Counted from the stretch's first letter, positions 32,237 through 42,138 are shown. The stretch is DNA of 64,000 nt from Bisbaumannia sp015645095 (GCA_036871055.1 CP141893.1:1922001-1986000), one strand, 5' to 3'. Translations and numbers: made by a program. Notes: generated from the letters alone by a model not told the origin.

Positions 32237-33553
32237 ATGACCAACGACCTCGCCGACGCCCAGCGGGCACACCTCGCCCGGCTCGACCAGGCCTATGCGG
32301 CCCTGCTGGCCGAGCATGGCTATGACGGGGTGCTGCTCTACAGCGGCCGGGCCCATCGCCATTTCGCCGATGACCAGCATGCCAGCTTCGCCGCCTATGG
32401 GCATTTCCTGCACTGGGTGCCCCTGGCCGGGCTGGAGCATAGCTGGCTGCTGATTCGCCCGGGTCAGGCCCCCTGCCTGCACTTCCATGCCCCCCGGGAC
32501 TTCTGGCACCTGGCCCCGCAACTCCCCGAGGAGGCCTGGGTCGAGGCCTTCGAGGTGGTCTACCAGGAGGATGGCGAGGCACCGCGGCTGCCCAGGGGGC
32601 GTTTCGCGGTGCTGGGCGAGGTGAGCGAGGCTCAGGCCGAGCGCCTGGGCGCCGCCCTCAACCCCGAGGCCCTCACCCTGGCGCTGGACGAGCTACGGGT
32701 GCGCAAGAGTGACTATGAGGTGGCCTGCCTGCGGGAGGCCAACCGCCGGGCATTGGCTGGCCATGGCGCGGCCCGTGACGCCTTCCTGGCCGGCGGCGCC
32801 GAACTCGACTGCCAACTGGCGTACCTGAAGGCGGCGCGGATCCGCGAAAGCGCGCTGCCTTACCAGAGCATCGTCGGCATCAATGCCCACGGCGGCGTGC
32901 TCCACTACCAGCACTACGAGCTCGAAGCCCCGGGGCAGGCCCATAGCCTGCTGGTGGACGGCGGGCACCGGTATCGCGGCTACTGTGCCGATATCACCCG
33001 CAGCTGGGCGGGGCCGGCGGCCAGTGACGACTACCGGGCCCTGCTCGCCGGGATGGACCGGCTGCAGCGGCAACTGGTCGGTGAACTGGCCCCGGGCATC
33101 GGTTATGTGTCGATGCAGGAGCGCATGCATCGGGGCCTGGCCGAGCTGCTGGTGGCACACGGCCTGGTCAAGGCCAGCGCCGAGGCGGCTTTCGACACCG
33201 GCATCACCCGGGCCTTCTGCCCCCATGGCCTGGGCCACCTGCTGGGCCTGCAGGTCCACGACGTGGGCGGGCGCCAGGACGCGCAAGGCCGCCCCCTGCC
33301 CCCGCCTCCGGCGCATCCGGCCCTGCGCCTGACCCGGCCCCTGGAAGCGGGGATGGCGATCACCGTGGAGCCGGGGCTCTATGTGATCCCCATGCTGCTG
33401 GAACCGCTGCGCCAGGGCGCTACCGCCGGGATGCTCGACTGGGCCCGCGTCGAGGCCCTGGGCGACCATGGCGGGATTCGTATCGAGGACAACGTGGTGA
33501 TTACCGGGACCGGGAACGACAACCTGACCCGCGATCTCGAGGCGAGCCCTTGA
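32237..33553 (+). CDS. pepQ: Xaa-Pro dipeptidase
   Basis: A 438-residue M24 metallopeptidase cleaving dipeptides with C-terminal proline. An N-terminal creatinase-like domain (about 1-160) is followed by the pita-bread fold with all five metal ligands: Asp in LLVDGGHRY near 240, Asp in CADITRSW, His in CPHGLGHLL near 332, Glu in TVEPGLYVIP near 377 and Glu in GIRIEDNVVI near 416. The start follows AAGGAG. It fits downstream processing of peptides imported by the neighbouring transporter. A weak hairpin lies beyond it (about 33551-33600). Confidence 0.93.
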   Translation: MTNDLADAQRAHLARLDQAYAALLAEHGYDGVLLYSGRAHRHFADDQHASFAAYGHFLHWVPLAGLEHSWLLIRPGQAPCLHFHAPRDFWHLAPQLPEEAWVEAFEVVYQEDGEAPRLPRGRFAVLGEVSEAQAERLGAALNPEALTLALDELRVRKSDYEVACLREANRRALAGHGAARDAFLAGGAELDCQLAYLKAARIRESALPYQSIVGINAHGGVLHYQHYELEAPGQAHSLLVDGGHRYRGYCADITRSWAGPAASDDYRALLAGMDRLQRQLVGELAPGIGYVSMQERMHRGLAELLVAHGLVKASAEAAFDTGITRAFCPHGLGHLLGLQVHDVGGRQDAQGRPLPPPPAHPALRLTRPLEAGMAITVEPGLYVIPMLLEPLRQGATAGMLDWARVEALGDHGGIRIEDNVVITGTGNDNLTRDLEASP

Positions 33554-33662
33554 CCGGGGACAAGGCCTCGCCTCGCGGGCCTTGCCTCTGGGCCGGGTCA
33601 CGATAAGCTAGAAGGAGACGAAGGGGCCTCGCCGGGCCCCGCTTCTTGCGCACGAGGCCGGC

Positions 33663-34688
33663 ATGACCCACGCCATTGTTCCCGCCGATTTTCGCCCGCC
33701 CCGGGGGCTGGCCAACCGCCATCTCCAGACCTTGTTGCCACGCCTGCTGCCGCGTCGGCGCCTGGCGCGAGAGACCGAGATCCTCAACCTGCCCGACGGT
33801 GACTTCGTGGAGCTGGCCTGGGTGCGGCCGGCCCCCCCGTCGCCGCAGGCGCCGCTCTTCGTGCTCTTCCATGGCCTGGAGGGGTCCTTTGATTCTCCCT
33901 ATGCCCGGGAACTGCTGGGGGCGGCGGCGGACCTCGGTTGGCGGGCGGTATTGATGCATTTCCGCGGCTGCGGCCAGGCCCCCAACCGTCTGCCGCGGGC
34001 CTACCATAGCGGGGACACCGCCGACGCCTACTGGGTGCTGGGCCAACTCGGCCACCGCTATCCCCAGGCCCTCAAGGTGGCCGCCGGGGTCTCGCTGGGC
34101 GCCAACATGCTGCTCAAGCTGGTGGCGGAACAGGGCGGCGACGGCCTCGACCTGGCCGGTGCCATCGCCATCAATGCGCCCCTGGATCTCGCCGCCAGCG
34201 CCGATGTCCTCAATCGTGGCCCGGCCCGGCTCTACCAGCGTCACCTGCTGGCCTCGCTGAAGCGCAAGGTCGCCCTGAAGATGGCCCAGGGCCCCCTGCC
34301 CATCGGCCTCTCCCCCCATCAGCTCAAGGAGCTGGACACCTTCTGGGCCTATGACAACGAGGTCACCGCGCCCCTGCACGGCTTCGCCTCCGCCAGCGAC
34401 TACTACCGCCGCGCCTCGGCGGGCCCCCTGCTCGGCGACATCGAACTCCCCACCCTGATCCTGCATGCCGCCGATGACCCCTTCATGCCTGGCGACCTCT
34501 TCGAGCACCTGCCCGCGCCCTCGGCGGCGGTACGGGTCGAGATCAGTCGCCATGGCGGCCATGTGGGCTATATCGAGCGTCGTGGCCTGCGGCTGCACTC
34601 CTGGCTAGCCCACCGCCTGGGTCGTCAACTCGAGGACTGGGCCCGAGTGCCCATGGGGCGGGGGCGAGCCACCGCCACCATGCGCTGA
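33663..34688 (+). CDS. YheT-family alpha/beta hydrolase
   Basis: A 341-residue alpha/beta-hydrolase of the YheT type. The start region RGLANRHLQTLLPRLLPRR is family-typical. The nucleophile elbow is AGVSLGANMLLKL (Ser near 146), the oxyanion-side loop FHGLEGSFDSPYARELL, and the catalytic His is in ISRHGGHVGYIER near 299. The natural substrate is unknown; esterase or lipase-like activity is assumed for the family. It converges on msrA. Confidence 0.88.
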   Translation: MTHAIVPADFRPPRGLANRHLQTLLPRLLPRRRLARETEILNLPDGDFVELAWVRPAPPSPQAPLFVLFHGLEGSFDSPYARELLGAAADLGWRAVLMHFRGCGQAPNRLPRAYHSGDTADAYWVLGQLGHRYPQALKVAAGVSLGANMLLKLVAEQGGDGLDLAGAIAINAPLDLAASADVLNRGPARLYQRHLLASLKRKVALKMAQGPLPIGLSPHQLKELDTFWAYDNEVTAPLHGFASASDYYRRASAGPLLGDIELPTLILHAADDPFMPGDLFEHLPAPSAAVRVEISRHGGHVGYIERRGLRLHSWLAHRLGRQLEDWARVPMGRGRATATMR

Positions 34689-34702
34689 CCGGCGAAGTCC
34701 GA

Positions 34703-35332
34703 TCAGTGGCCGGGGCAGCCGATCCCGGTTCCCTTGAGGCCGCAGTAGCCGCCGGGGTTCTTGGCCAGGTACTGCTGGTGATACTCCTCGGCGTAATAGA
34801 AGGCGTCGAGGGGCGCGATCTCGGTGGTGATGGTGCCACGCCCGCCCCGGCTCAGGGCCTGCTGATAGCGCTCGCGGCTGGCCTCGGCCGCCGCCTGCTG
34901 GGCCGCGTCACTGGTATAGATGGCCGAACGGTACTGGGTGCCGATGTCATTGCCCTGGCGCATGCCCTGGGTGGGGTCGTGGGCCTCCCAGAACACCGCC
35001 AGCAGCCGCTCCAGGGGAAGCGCCGCGGGATCATGGATGACCCGCACCACCTCGGTATGGCCGGTCAGACCGCTGCAGGTCTCTTCGTAGGTGGGGTTGG
35101 GGGTATGCCCGCCGGCATAGCCCACGGCGGTGACCCAGACCCCGGGCAGCTGCCAGAAGAGCCGCTCCGCTCCCCAGAAGCAGCCCAGACCCAGGACGAT
35201 CTCGCGATAGCCTTCCGGCCAGGGCGGCAGCAGGCTACGCCCGTTGACGTGGTGGATGCCGCTGATCTTCAGCGGCGTCTCGCGGCCCGGCAGGGCCCGT
35301 TCCGGGGTCACCAGGGTCGGCTTGTCGAACAT
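34703..35332 (-). CDS. msrA: Peptide methionine sulfoxide reductase A
   Basis: A 209-residue enzyme that reduces methionine-S-sulfoxide. The catalytic Cys is in LGLGCFWGAERLFW near residue 51, and the fold landmarks YAGGHTPNPTYEETCSG, GQGNDIGTQYRS-like and EEYHQQYL are all present. The C-terminal resolving cysteines are seen in GGYCGLKGTGIGCPG. The start is one base after the tamB stop, so it is probably translated from the tamAB transcript, linking oxidative protein repair to outer-membrane biogenesis genes only by position. Confidence 0.96.
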   Translation of the reverse strand: MFDKPTLVTPERALPGRETPLKISGIHHVNGRSLLPPWPEGYREIVLGLGCFWGAERLFWQLPGVWVTAVGYAGGHTPNPTYEETCSGLTGHTEVVRVIHDPAALPLERLLAVFWEAHDPTQGMRQGNDIGTQYRSAIYTSDAAQQAAAEASRERYQQALSRGGRGTITTEIAPLDAFYYAEEYHQQYLAKNPGGYCGLKGTGIGCPGH

Positions 35333-35333
35333 C

Positions 35334-38300
35334 TCACTCTCCACTGTCACGCAGTCGCGGATTGCCGCGCCTGCTGAAGGTATAGACCAGATCCACGGCC
35401 TGGGCGGCACCGGAGACCGCCTGGACATAGAGGTTGCGCCACAGGGTATAGCGTAGGGTCAACTCGGCGATGGGCGAGAAGATCCCCACCCCGTAGCTGA
35501 TGCGCAGGTCATCGGTGAGCTGGCCGGCCACCACCACCTGGCTCTCCTCGCCGGCACCGGCGGTCTCCAGGCGCAGGTCCTCGATGCCGAAGGCTTGACC
35601 GAGCTGGCCCACGGCGCCGCCGGTCTGGGACAGGGTCAGGCCCACCAGCGCCGAGGTCAGGGCGCCGTCCGCATCGCTCTCGTCCGGGGCCCGGCCGCGC
35701 AGCAGGTAGGAGAGCGCCCGCGCCTCGTCCATCGCCGGCTCGGAGAAGATACGCAGTTCCGGCTCGTCGGCGAGTCCAGTGATGCGCAGGCCGGCGATCA
35801 CCTCGTCCTGGGTGATATCGGGGTTGCGGATCGCTTCCACTTCCAGCAGTGGCTGGTCCGGGGGCCCGCTGAAGATCAGCCGCCCCTCGCGAATCAGCAG
35901 ATCCTGGCCGAAGGCGCGGAAGCGCCCATCGACCAGATTGACATCGCCGAACAGCTGCACCGGGCCAGCGGCCTGACGCACCTCCAGCTCGCCGGTGAGG
36001 CCCGCCTGGAGTCCATAGGCCTCCAGGCGCATGTCCGGGCCCAGGCCGAGGGCAACGCGCACGTTGACAGCCATACCGGCCTGGCGAAGGTTCGCGGCGG
36101 CGGACTCCTGGGCGGCCAGATCCTCTTCGGAGAACGCCGCCAGACGAAGCCGCTCGCGCACCTCTTCCTCGGTCACGATGACCTCGTCGGGACTCGGCGA
36201 GACCACCCCCGGGGGAAACTGTCCGACTTCCAGGCGGGCCCAGGGGATCTGCACCCGGCCCCCCACATCGAGGCTCGCCGGGGTCACGGCGATGGTCAGC
36301 TCCGGAGCCAGGCGCAACCGGCCGAACTCGGGAAGCACCGCCAGCAGGGGGTCGTCGCGACCATCCACGCGCACCTCGATCGCCCACTCCTCCAGACTCG
36401 GCCAGGCCGCGTCCCCGCGGATATCCAGCCGCCCTTCGTCGCCATGGATCTGGCCATCGATGGTGCCGCGATCGCCGGCCAGGTCGATACCGAGGCGCCC
36501 CTCATGGATGGCCACCGGCAGATCGAGGCCGCTGGCCTCGAGGCCTTCCAGGGCAATGCGTCCACGCAGGTCCGGGGCCTCCAGGCTGCCGGCAATGGCC
36601 ACCCGCCCCTCGAGGCGCCCTTCCAGGCGCTCCATGCCGGCCACCAGGGTGCGATAGCGCGACAGGTCGATGGCATCGAGGCGCAGCTCGCCGCTCAGCG
36701 CCTGGCGTCCCAGGGGGTCATCCACCCGGGCGCTGAGCCCCAGCTCGCCAGCCTCGGCCAGGGTCAGGGCCAGGTCGGCCTCGGCCTGGGCCTCGCTGGC
36801 CTCGAGGGCGAGGCGTAGCCGTGAATCAGGCAGCTCCCAGGGTTGCCCATAGGCGTCCTCGCCGCTCAGGGCGATACGACTGGCCAGCTCGCTGACCAGG
36901 CGCCACCGGGCGCCCCCCTGGGACCAGTCGAGGCCGATATCGCCATCGGTCTCCCCGGCCAGTTGCCACCCCTCGGGCATCGCCGCCTCGACCAGGTCCA
37001 TGGGCAGGCCATCGAGGCGCAGGGCCAGGCTGCCCGCCGCCGCCGAGGCACGCAACGGGGCGGTGCTGCACAGCCGCCCCCCCTCGCGGCGCGACAGGCA
37101 GAAGGGCTCGGCCTCGACGCGCCCCGCCTCGAGGGCGACCTCGAAGCGCAGGCTATCCTCCAGGGCCAGGTCCCCTTGGGGCAGGGTCGCTTCCAGGGGG
37201 GCGAGGACGCCGCGATAGCGTTGCTGGGCCTGATTCAGTCCCCCGTCCAGTCCCATGACCAGGCGCTGCAGGGGCCCCGAATCATCGCCCTCCAGCTCGA
37301 GCTCGAGGCGGTGCGTGGAGAGGCGCCCCCCCAGGATCAGGGCCAGGTTGGCAAAGCGCTGGTCGGCGGCGACCAGGCCGCTGGCACGGAGTTCGGCATC
37401 CACCTGGGGATCCTCGATGCCCGCCCCTTCGACGGCCAGGGTCAGGCGCGCCACCCGGTTGCCCTCGAACGCCAGATCGCTGCCCTCGAGGCTCAGATCG
37501 ACGGCCGGTGCCTCCAGGCTACCGGCCACCGTGAAGTCACCGGCCAGGCGCCCTTCGAGCCCCGCCATCAGGCTCTGGAGTTGCGGGGCCTCGAGGCTCC
37601 CGGCGAGGTCCAGCCGCTGATCGACGCGGCCGGCCAGCGAGAGGCGATTGTCGCCCTGGCGGGCCTCGAGGCGGGGAATATCCCACTGCATCTCGCTGTT
37701 GCCGCTCAGGCTCGCTTCCACCGCCAGGGGCAGCTCCTGAAGCTCGCCCGTGATGGCCAGTTCGGGAATCGCCAGCTGCCAGCGATCACCGACCAGCCGA
37801 AACTCGGCGGAGGCCGTGCCATCGAGGCGTCCGCTCACCGCCTCGGTAAAGAGGCCCGGATCCAGCGCCTCCAGACGCAGTTGAGCCGCGAGCCGGATGT
37901 CATCCCCCCAGTCGACGCGTCCCCGGCTGACCAGGTTGCCCCGGGGCAGGGTCAGCGACAGCGGCGTCCAGGCGAAGTGGGCGAAGTCGCCCTCACCGAG
38001 CAGGGCCAGATCGGTGGCGGGCAGCTGAGCCCCTTCGACCCGGGCCCGTAGCCGCGCCTGATAGCCCAGCAGGCTGCCCTGCAGGTCGAGCCCCAGGTCC
38101 TCGATCCGGTAGTCGGCGTCGCCATCCGGCATCAGGGGCCATTGCAGTGCCTCGCTGTCGAGGCGCAGGTGAAACGGCAGGGTGGGATCGAGGGCATCGA
38201 TCGCCAGGCCCAGTCGGGCGCTGACCGCCCCGCCGCTCTGCAGTCCCGCCTCCAGGTCACCGAGGCGACCGCCGAGGGTCAGGGTGAGGCGCTCGCCCTC

Positions 38301-39275
38301 CAGTTCCGGCAGGGCCGGCAGCTCGTGTACCCGGGCCTCCAGGCGCGCCTCCAGCGGATAATCCCCGCGCATCGCCACCTCGGCTTCCAGACGCAGGCTG
38401 GCCTGGGGATGATCGATCTCCAGGCGTCGCAGGATCAGGGTATCGCCGCTCCCCTCGGCCTCCAGGTAGAGGCGGTCGAGGCGTTGCGCCACGGCACCGG
38501 AGAGCTCGACGTCCTCCACCAGCAGCTCGCTGATCGCCAGGTCCAGGGGCAGCCGCACCTCCGGCAGGACCAGCCGCTCACGCTCGGCCAGGGGCGGCGC
38601 CGATGCCGGCACCGGGTGGCGCTCGGCCACGGCGATCGCCGCATCGATGGCCTCGGCGCTCAGGGCGTCATCGCCGAGTGCCAGGCGCTGCCCGGGGCTC
38701 GGCGGCAGGTAGAGACGCAGCCCGGAGAGCCGGGTCGCCAGCAGGGTCGCTTCCTCGGCCTCGCCCTTGGCCCCGCTGACGAACTCCCGCCAGCCGAGCC
38801 GGGTGCCATCGGCGAGGCGAATGTCGGCCTGGGTCACCGCCAGCTCGCGCAACTCGATGGGCAGCGGCAGCGTGATCCGCTCCAGGGGCTCCCCCTCGGG
38901 GGCCTCGGTGGTTTCCGTGGCGGCCAGGTCCACGCGAAGGTCATCCAGGGCGAGCCGATCGAGACACAACCGCCCCCGCAGCAGGCAGTCGCTGGCCCAG
39001 GCCCACTCGAGTCGACCGATAGCCACGTCGGCGGGCCCCGCTTGCAGGCGCAGGCCATCCACGACCAGGCGATCCAGGGGGGCACCCTCGACACTGGCAT
39101 AGTCGATCAGACCACGCTCCCGGGCCTGCTCCAGGGCCAGGCCGGTGCCCCAGGGCGAGAGCAACAGGCCGAGGGCGAACAACAGCAGGCCCAGCAGCCA
39201 GAGCGGCAGCCAGAGCAGCAGGCGAATCAGGGCCCAGCTCAGAATTCGGGCCCGATGGCGAAGTGAAGGCGCCAC
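35334..39275 (-). CDS. tamB: Translocation and assembly module inner-membrane protein TamB
   Basis: A 1313-residue AsmA-like protein. A single N-terminal membrane anchor (about residues 12-40, rich in Leu and Trp) is followed by a very long repetitive beta-rich region predicted to form a periplasm-spanning groove. The conserved C-terminal DUF490 domain ends with RYTLWRNLYVQAVSG. TamB works with TamA in outer-membrane protein assembly and phospholipid transport. The GTG start overlaps tamA by 37 bp and is preceded by GAGGAG inside the tamA 3' end. Confidence 0.95.
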   Translation of the reverse strand: MAPSLRHRARILSWALIRLLLWLPLWLLGLLLFALGLLLSPWGTGLALEQARERGLIDYASVEGAPLDRLVVDGLRLQAGPADVAIGRLEWAWASDCLLRGRLCLDRLALDDLRVDLAATETTEAPEGEPLERITLPLPIELRELAVTQADIRLADGTRLGWREFVSGAKGEAEEATLLATRLSGLRLYLPPSPGQRLALGDDALSAEAIDAAIAVAERHPVPASAPPLAERERLVLPEVRLPLDLAISELLVEDVELSGAVAQRLDRLYLEAEGSGDTLILRRLEIDHPQASLRLEAEVAMRGDYPLEARLEARVHELPALPELEGERLTLTLGGRLGDLEAGLQSGGAVSARLGLAIDALDPTLPFHLRLDSEALQWPLMPDGDADYRIEDLGLDLQGSLLGYQARLRARVEGAQLPATDLALLGEGDFAHFAWTPLSLTLPRGNLVSRGRVDWGDDIRLAAQLRLEALDPGLFTEAVSGRLDGTASAEFRLVGDRWQLAIPELAITGELQELPLAVEASLSGNSEMQWDIPRLEARQGDNRLSLAGRVDQRLDLAGSLEAPQLQSLMAGLEGRLAGDFTVAGSLEAPAVDLSLEGSDLAFEGNRVARLTLAVEGAGIEDPQVDAELRASGLVAADQRFANLALILGGRLSTHRLELELEGDDSGPLQRLVMGLDGGLNQAQQRYRGVLAPLEATLPQGDLALEDSLRFEVALEAGRVEAEPFCLSRREGGRLCSTAPLRASAAAGSLALRLDGLPMDLVEAAMPEGWQLAGETDGDIGLDWSQGGARWRLVSELASRIALSGEDAYGQPWELPDSRLRLALEASEAQAEADLALTLAEAGELGLSARVDDPLGRQALSGELRLDAIDLSRYRTLVAGMERLEGRLEGRVAIAGSLEAPDLRGRIALEGLEASGLDLPVAIHEGRLGIDLAGDRGTIDGQIHGDEGRLDIRGDAAWPSLEEWAIEVRVDGRDDPLLAVLPEFGRLRLAPELTIAVTPASLDVGGRVQIPWARLEVGQFPPGVVSPSPDEVIVTEEEVRERLRLAAFSEEDLAAQESAAANLRQAGMAVNVRVALGLGPDMRLEAYGLQAGLTGELEVRQAAGPVQLFGDVNLVDGRFRAFGQDLLIREGRLIFSGPPDQPLLEVEAIRNPDITQDEVIAGLRITGLADEPELRIFSEPAMDEARALSYLLRGRAPDESDADGALTSALVGLTLSQTGGAVGQLGQAFGIEDLRLETAGAGEESQVVVAGQLTDDLRISYGVGIFSPIAELTLRYTLWRNLYVQAVSGAAQAVDLVYTFSRRGNPRLRDSGE

Positions 39276-40987
39276 GCGTTCTCCTCATCGTCGAAGGGGT
39301 GGGCGATGTCGAGGCGGATGGGCCCCACCGGGGAGACCCAGCGTACGCCCAGGCCGGCCCCGGTCTTGAGTTGGTCGGGCCACCAGTCGTCGAAGGCGTC
39401 GCCGGTATCGACGAAGGCCGCCGCCCACCAGTTGCCGGTCACCCGGCGCTGTACCTCGGCGCTGGCGGTGAACAGCTGTCGCCCGCCCCGCAGTCGTCCC
39501 TCTTCGTTGCGCGGTGCCAGGCTCTCGTAGCCGTAGCCACGCACGCTGCGGTCGCCGCCGGTGAAGAAGCGCAGCGAGGGCGGGATCTTGTCGAAATCGT
39601 TGGTCTCGATCAGGCCCGCGCCGGTGCGCCCGATCAGGCGGGTGTTGTCACCCCACATGCGGATCCACTGGGAGTCCAGGGTCGTGCGGAAAAAGCTGGC
39701 GCTGGAGCCCCAGCTGGTGTCCGAATACTCGAAGGCGAGGCGCTGGCGATCCCCCCAGGTGGGGAAACGCGGGTTGCGGGTACGGGTCCGCGACCAGCTG
39801 ATCCCCGGATAGAGCAACCAGACCCGTTCGGCTTCGCCGCCCTGGGTGAAGTCCTCGAAGCTGGAGCGCAGATAGAGGCTCTGCACCCAGTGGTTGTCGA
39901 AGCGCCACTGGCGGGCGATCTCCACCGAGCTCTCCAGGCTGCGGGTATCGTCCTGGTCGCGGTGACGCAGGCCGTACTGAAGGCGGTAGTTGTCCCTGAG
40001 CGGGTCGGCCAGGGGCAGGCGATACTCCCCCGAGAAGCGCTGCTCCGGCTGGGAGATAAAGAGGTCGTGATTGAGGCTATGCCCGCGGCTGTTGATCCAC
40101 GGCTGGTTCCAGGCGAAGCGGGTCCGAGGCCCCACGTCGGTGGCATAGCCCAGGGCCACCTCGAACTGATGACGATCCGCCGGCGTCAGTTGCACGCTGA
40201 CCGGCACCTCCTCGGGGCCATCCGGGCGCGCACCGCCCTCCTCGCCGGGCAATCGCGGACGCACCGACACCGAGCCGAACCAGCCGCTCTGTCCCAGGCG
40301 CTGGGTGTACTCGGAGAGATCGCCGGCCAGGTAGGGATCCCCCGGGGCGAAGTTGAGCATGCGCTCGAGGCGATCGAGGCGGATATGACTGCCCTGGATA
40401 TCCACCTCACCGAAGCGGTAGCGGGGACCGCTATCGAAATTCAGGGTGATATGGGCGCTCTGCTCCCAGGGGCGCACCTCGAGGCGTCTGTCACGGAAGT
40501 AGGAATCGAAGTAGCCCCGCTCCAGGGCCAGGCCCGCCAGGCGGTTACGCAGGCGGTCATAGGGGGCATGGCGCAACGGCTCGCCTTCGGCCAGGCCGTG
40601 GGACGCCAGGACCTCCTCGAAGGCCGCGTCTTGACCGGCCGCGCCACGCACCGAGATAGCCAGGCGCCGCACCACGACCTGGGGGCCCGGGGTCACGGCG
40701 ATCTCGACCCGGGTCACCGGCTCCCCCACCAGGCTCAGCTCGAACTCTGGCTCGTAGTAGCCGAAGGGCCTCAGCGCCTCGGCCGCCCGCCGGCGCACCT
40801 CGGACTCCAGCCGGGCGGGACTGTACTGCTCGCCATCGAGGGCCGCCAGGTAGTTCTCGATATTGTCCGCGGCCTCGCCTTCGATGCCGCTGATACGGGC
40901 CGACAGCGCCCAGGCGGGAGCGGGCAGGGTCAGGGCCGCCGCCAGCAGAGCGGCCCCCAGGACACGCCGCCGCTGCACCCCATGCAA
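39239..40987 (-). CDS. tamA: Translocation and assembly module outer-membrane protein TamA
   Basis: A 582-residue Omp85-family protein. A signal peptide (1-27, ending PAWA) is followed by three POTRA domains (about 28-275) and a 16-strand barrel. Conserved barrel elements include FFTGGDRSVRGYGYESLAP near residue 481 and GAGLGVRWVSPVGPIRLDIA near 545. The C-terminal phenylalanine (IGPEF) fits a BAM substrate. It overlaps tamB and is preceded by the coiled-coil membrane gene at 41052-41906. Confidence 0.95.
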   Translation of the reverse strand: MHGVQRRRVLGAALLAAALTLPAPAWALSARISGIEGEAADNIENYLAALDGEQYSPARLESEVRRRAAEALRPFGYYEPEFELSLVGEPVTRVEIAVTPGPQVVVRRLAISVRGAAGQDAAFEEVLASHGLAEGEPLRHAPYDRLRNRLAGLALERGYFDSYFRDRRLEVRPWEQSAHITLNFDSGPRYRFGEVDIQGSHIRLDRLERMLNFAPGDPYLAGDLSEYTQRLGQSGWFGSVSVRPRLPGEEGGARPDGPEEVPVSVQLTPADRHQFEVALGYATDVGPRTRFAWNQPWINSRGHSLNHDLFISQPEQRFSGEYRLPLADPLRDNYRLQYGLRHRDQDDTRSLESSVEIARQWRFDNHWVQSLYLRSSFEDFTQGGEAERVWLLYPGISWSRTRTRNPRFPTWGDRQRLAFEYSDTSWGSSASFFRTTLDSQWIRMWGDNTRLIGRTGAGLIETNDFDKIPPSLRFFTGGDRSVRGYGYESLAPRNEEGRLRGGRQLFTASAEVQRRVTGNWWAAAFVDTGDAFDDWWPDQLKTGAGLGVRWVSPVGPIRLDIAHPFDDEENAWRLHFAIGPEF

Positions 40988-41051
40988 TAGAGCTCGGATA
41001 ACACGACCTCCCTGTTCTCTTCGCTAACGACTCCCGCCGAGCTGACCCGCC

Positions 41052-41906
41052 TCAGGGGGAGAGCATTTCCAGGCGCGCCTCGGTGGCCAGCAAGCCACGG
41101 CGCAGTTCTCGAACCTCGGCCTGCAGGCCCTCCAGCCGCTGGCCCAAGGCCGCTCGAGCCTCCCGGGCATTATCGGGAAGGCCCCGCAAGGGCTCAAGGG
41201 TATCGCGAAGCCCGCCCAGGGTCTCCTCCAGGGCGTTCAAACGTGTCGTCGAACGCTCGGCTTCCTCGTTGAGTGCCGTGATCTCGCGCTCCAGGCGACT
41301 GGCCAGCGCCAGGGTCTCCTGCCCCTCGAGGGCCTCGACTCGCCGGGATAGCGCATCCCTCGCCGTCTCGCCCTGGCTTGCCAGGCTATCCAGCCGCTCG
41401 GATAGCCCGGCCCGGGCCTCCTCGCCGAGGGCTTCCAGGGCGTCCAGGGAGGCACGGCTGGAGGTCAGCCACGCCTCCAGGGTCGCCTGTTGCTCCTCGA
41501 GGCGGGTCAACGCCTCCGCCAACGCCTGAGGACTGGGATCCTGCTCCCGGGCCGCTTGCAGCGCCTCCAGGAGCTCACGCTGCTCATCGAGCCGTTGCGC
41601 CAGAGACGCCTGCTCCTCGCTCAGGCTGGCCAGGGCCTCGCCGGGGTCGAGCCCCTCGAAGCGGGCATGAATGTTGGAGAACTGTCCCTCCAGGCGAGCC
41701 AGCTCCGCATGCAGCAGCTGGCGCTCCTCCCAGGCCAGGGCCGAGACGCCGACCAGACCCGCGGCCAGCAGCAGAACCGCCAGGCGCAGCCCCCAGGGCC
41801 TGGGCGATGGCGGGGCCGTTACGGCATGCCGATGGGGCGGGTCGAGGCTGGCATCGGGGTCGGCGACCAACGGGGGGGGACGCCGCTCCTCCGGGGGCTG
41901 AGCCAT
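41052..41906 (-). CDS. Membrane-anchored coiled-coil protein of unknown function
   Basis: A 284-residue protein. Residues 1-36 are polar and proline-rich, one membrane helix follows (LRLAVLLLAAGLVGVSALAW, about 38-57), then about 220 residues of nearly continuous coiled coil rich in L, E, A and R. The topology is likely cytoplasmic N-terminus with a long periplasmic coil. I do not recognise a family. The start at 41906 follows GAGGAG; a 37-codon upstream extension is not convincing. It lies 64 bp upstream of tamA on the same strand and diverges from sodB, so a link to envelope assembly is possible by context only. Confidence 0.75.
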   Translation of the reverse strand: MAQPPEERRPPPLVADPDASLDPPHRHAVTAPPSPRPWGLRLAVLLLAAGLVGVSALAWEERQLLHAELARLEGQFSNIHARFEGLDPGEALASLSEEQASLAQRLDEQRELLEALQAAREQDPSPQALAEALTRLEEQQATLEAWLTSSRASLDALEALGEEARAGLSERLDSLASQGETARDALSRRVEALEGQETLALASRLEREITALNEEAERSTTRLNALEETLGGLRDTLEPLRGLPDNAREARAALGQRLEGLQAEVRELRRGLLATEARLEMLSP

Positions 41907-41975
41907 GGACGAAACTCCTCTTCTCGGCGGATGAGTGCGGCGCCGGCGGGCCAATCCCGAGTGTCGCCGTCGGAA

Positions 41976-42004
41976 TTGGCGGCACCCCGACGGGGTGCTA
42001 TGAT
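41976..42004 (+). promoter_or_regulatory. Candidate sodB promoter with operator palindrome in the spacer
   Basis: TTGGCG (41976-41981) and TATGAT (41999-42004) are 17 bp apart. The spacer is exactly the perfect inverted repeat GCACCCC-GAC-GGGGTGC (41982-41998). It would give a leader of about 125 nt for sodB. The rest of the 232-bp divergent gap holds no gene. Confidence 0.45.
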
Positions 42005-42138
42005 GTGCCGACACCACTTACGCAGATGCTTGGTATTGTAAGGTTTTTTGCAACGGAACCGATAGCGCCTTGATTCGCTGCGGTGCCGACCCCACAACAC
42101 CAGGTGCTGTTTTCATCGGTGATAAAAAGGAGCAAACC

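Noticed and set aside
35509..36387. Alternative minus-strand frame within tamB
   Set aside because: It overlaps the TamB C-terminal domain in another frame, with G/R/P-rich composition and no domain.
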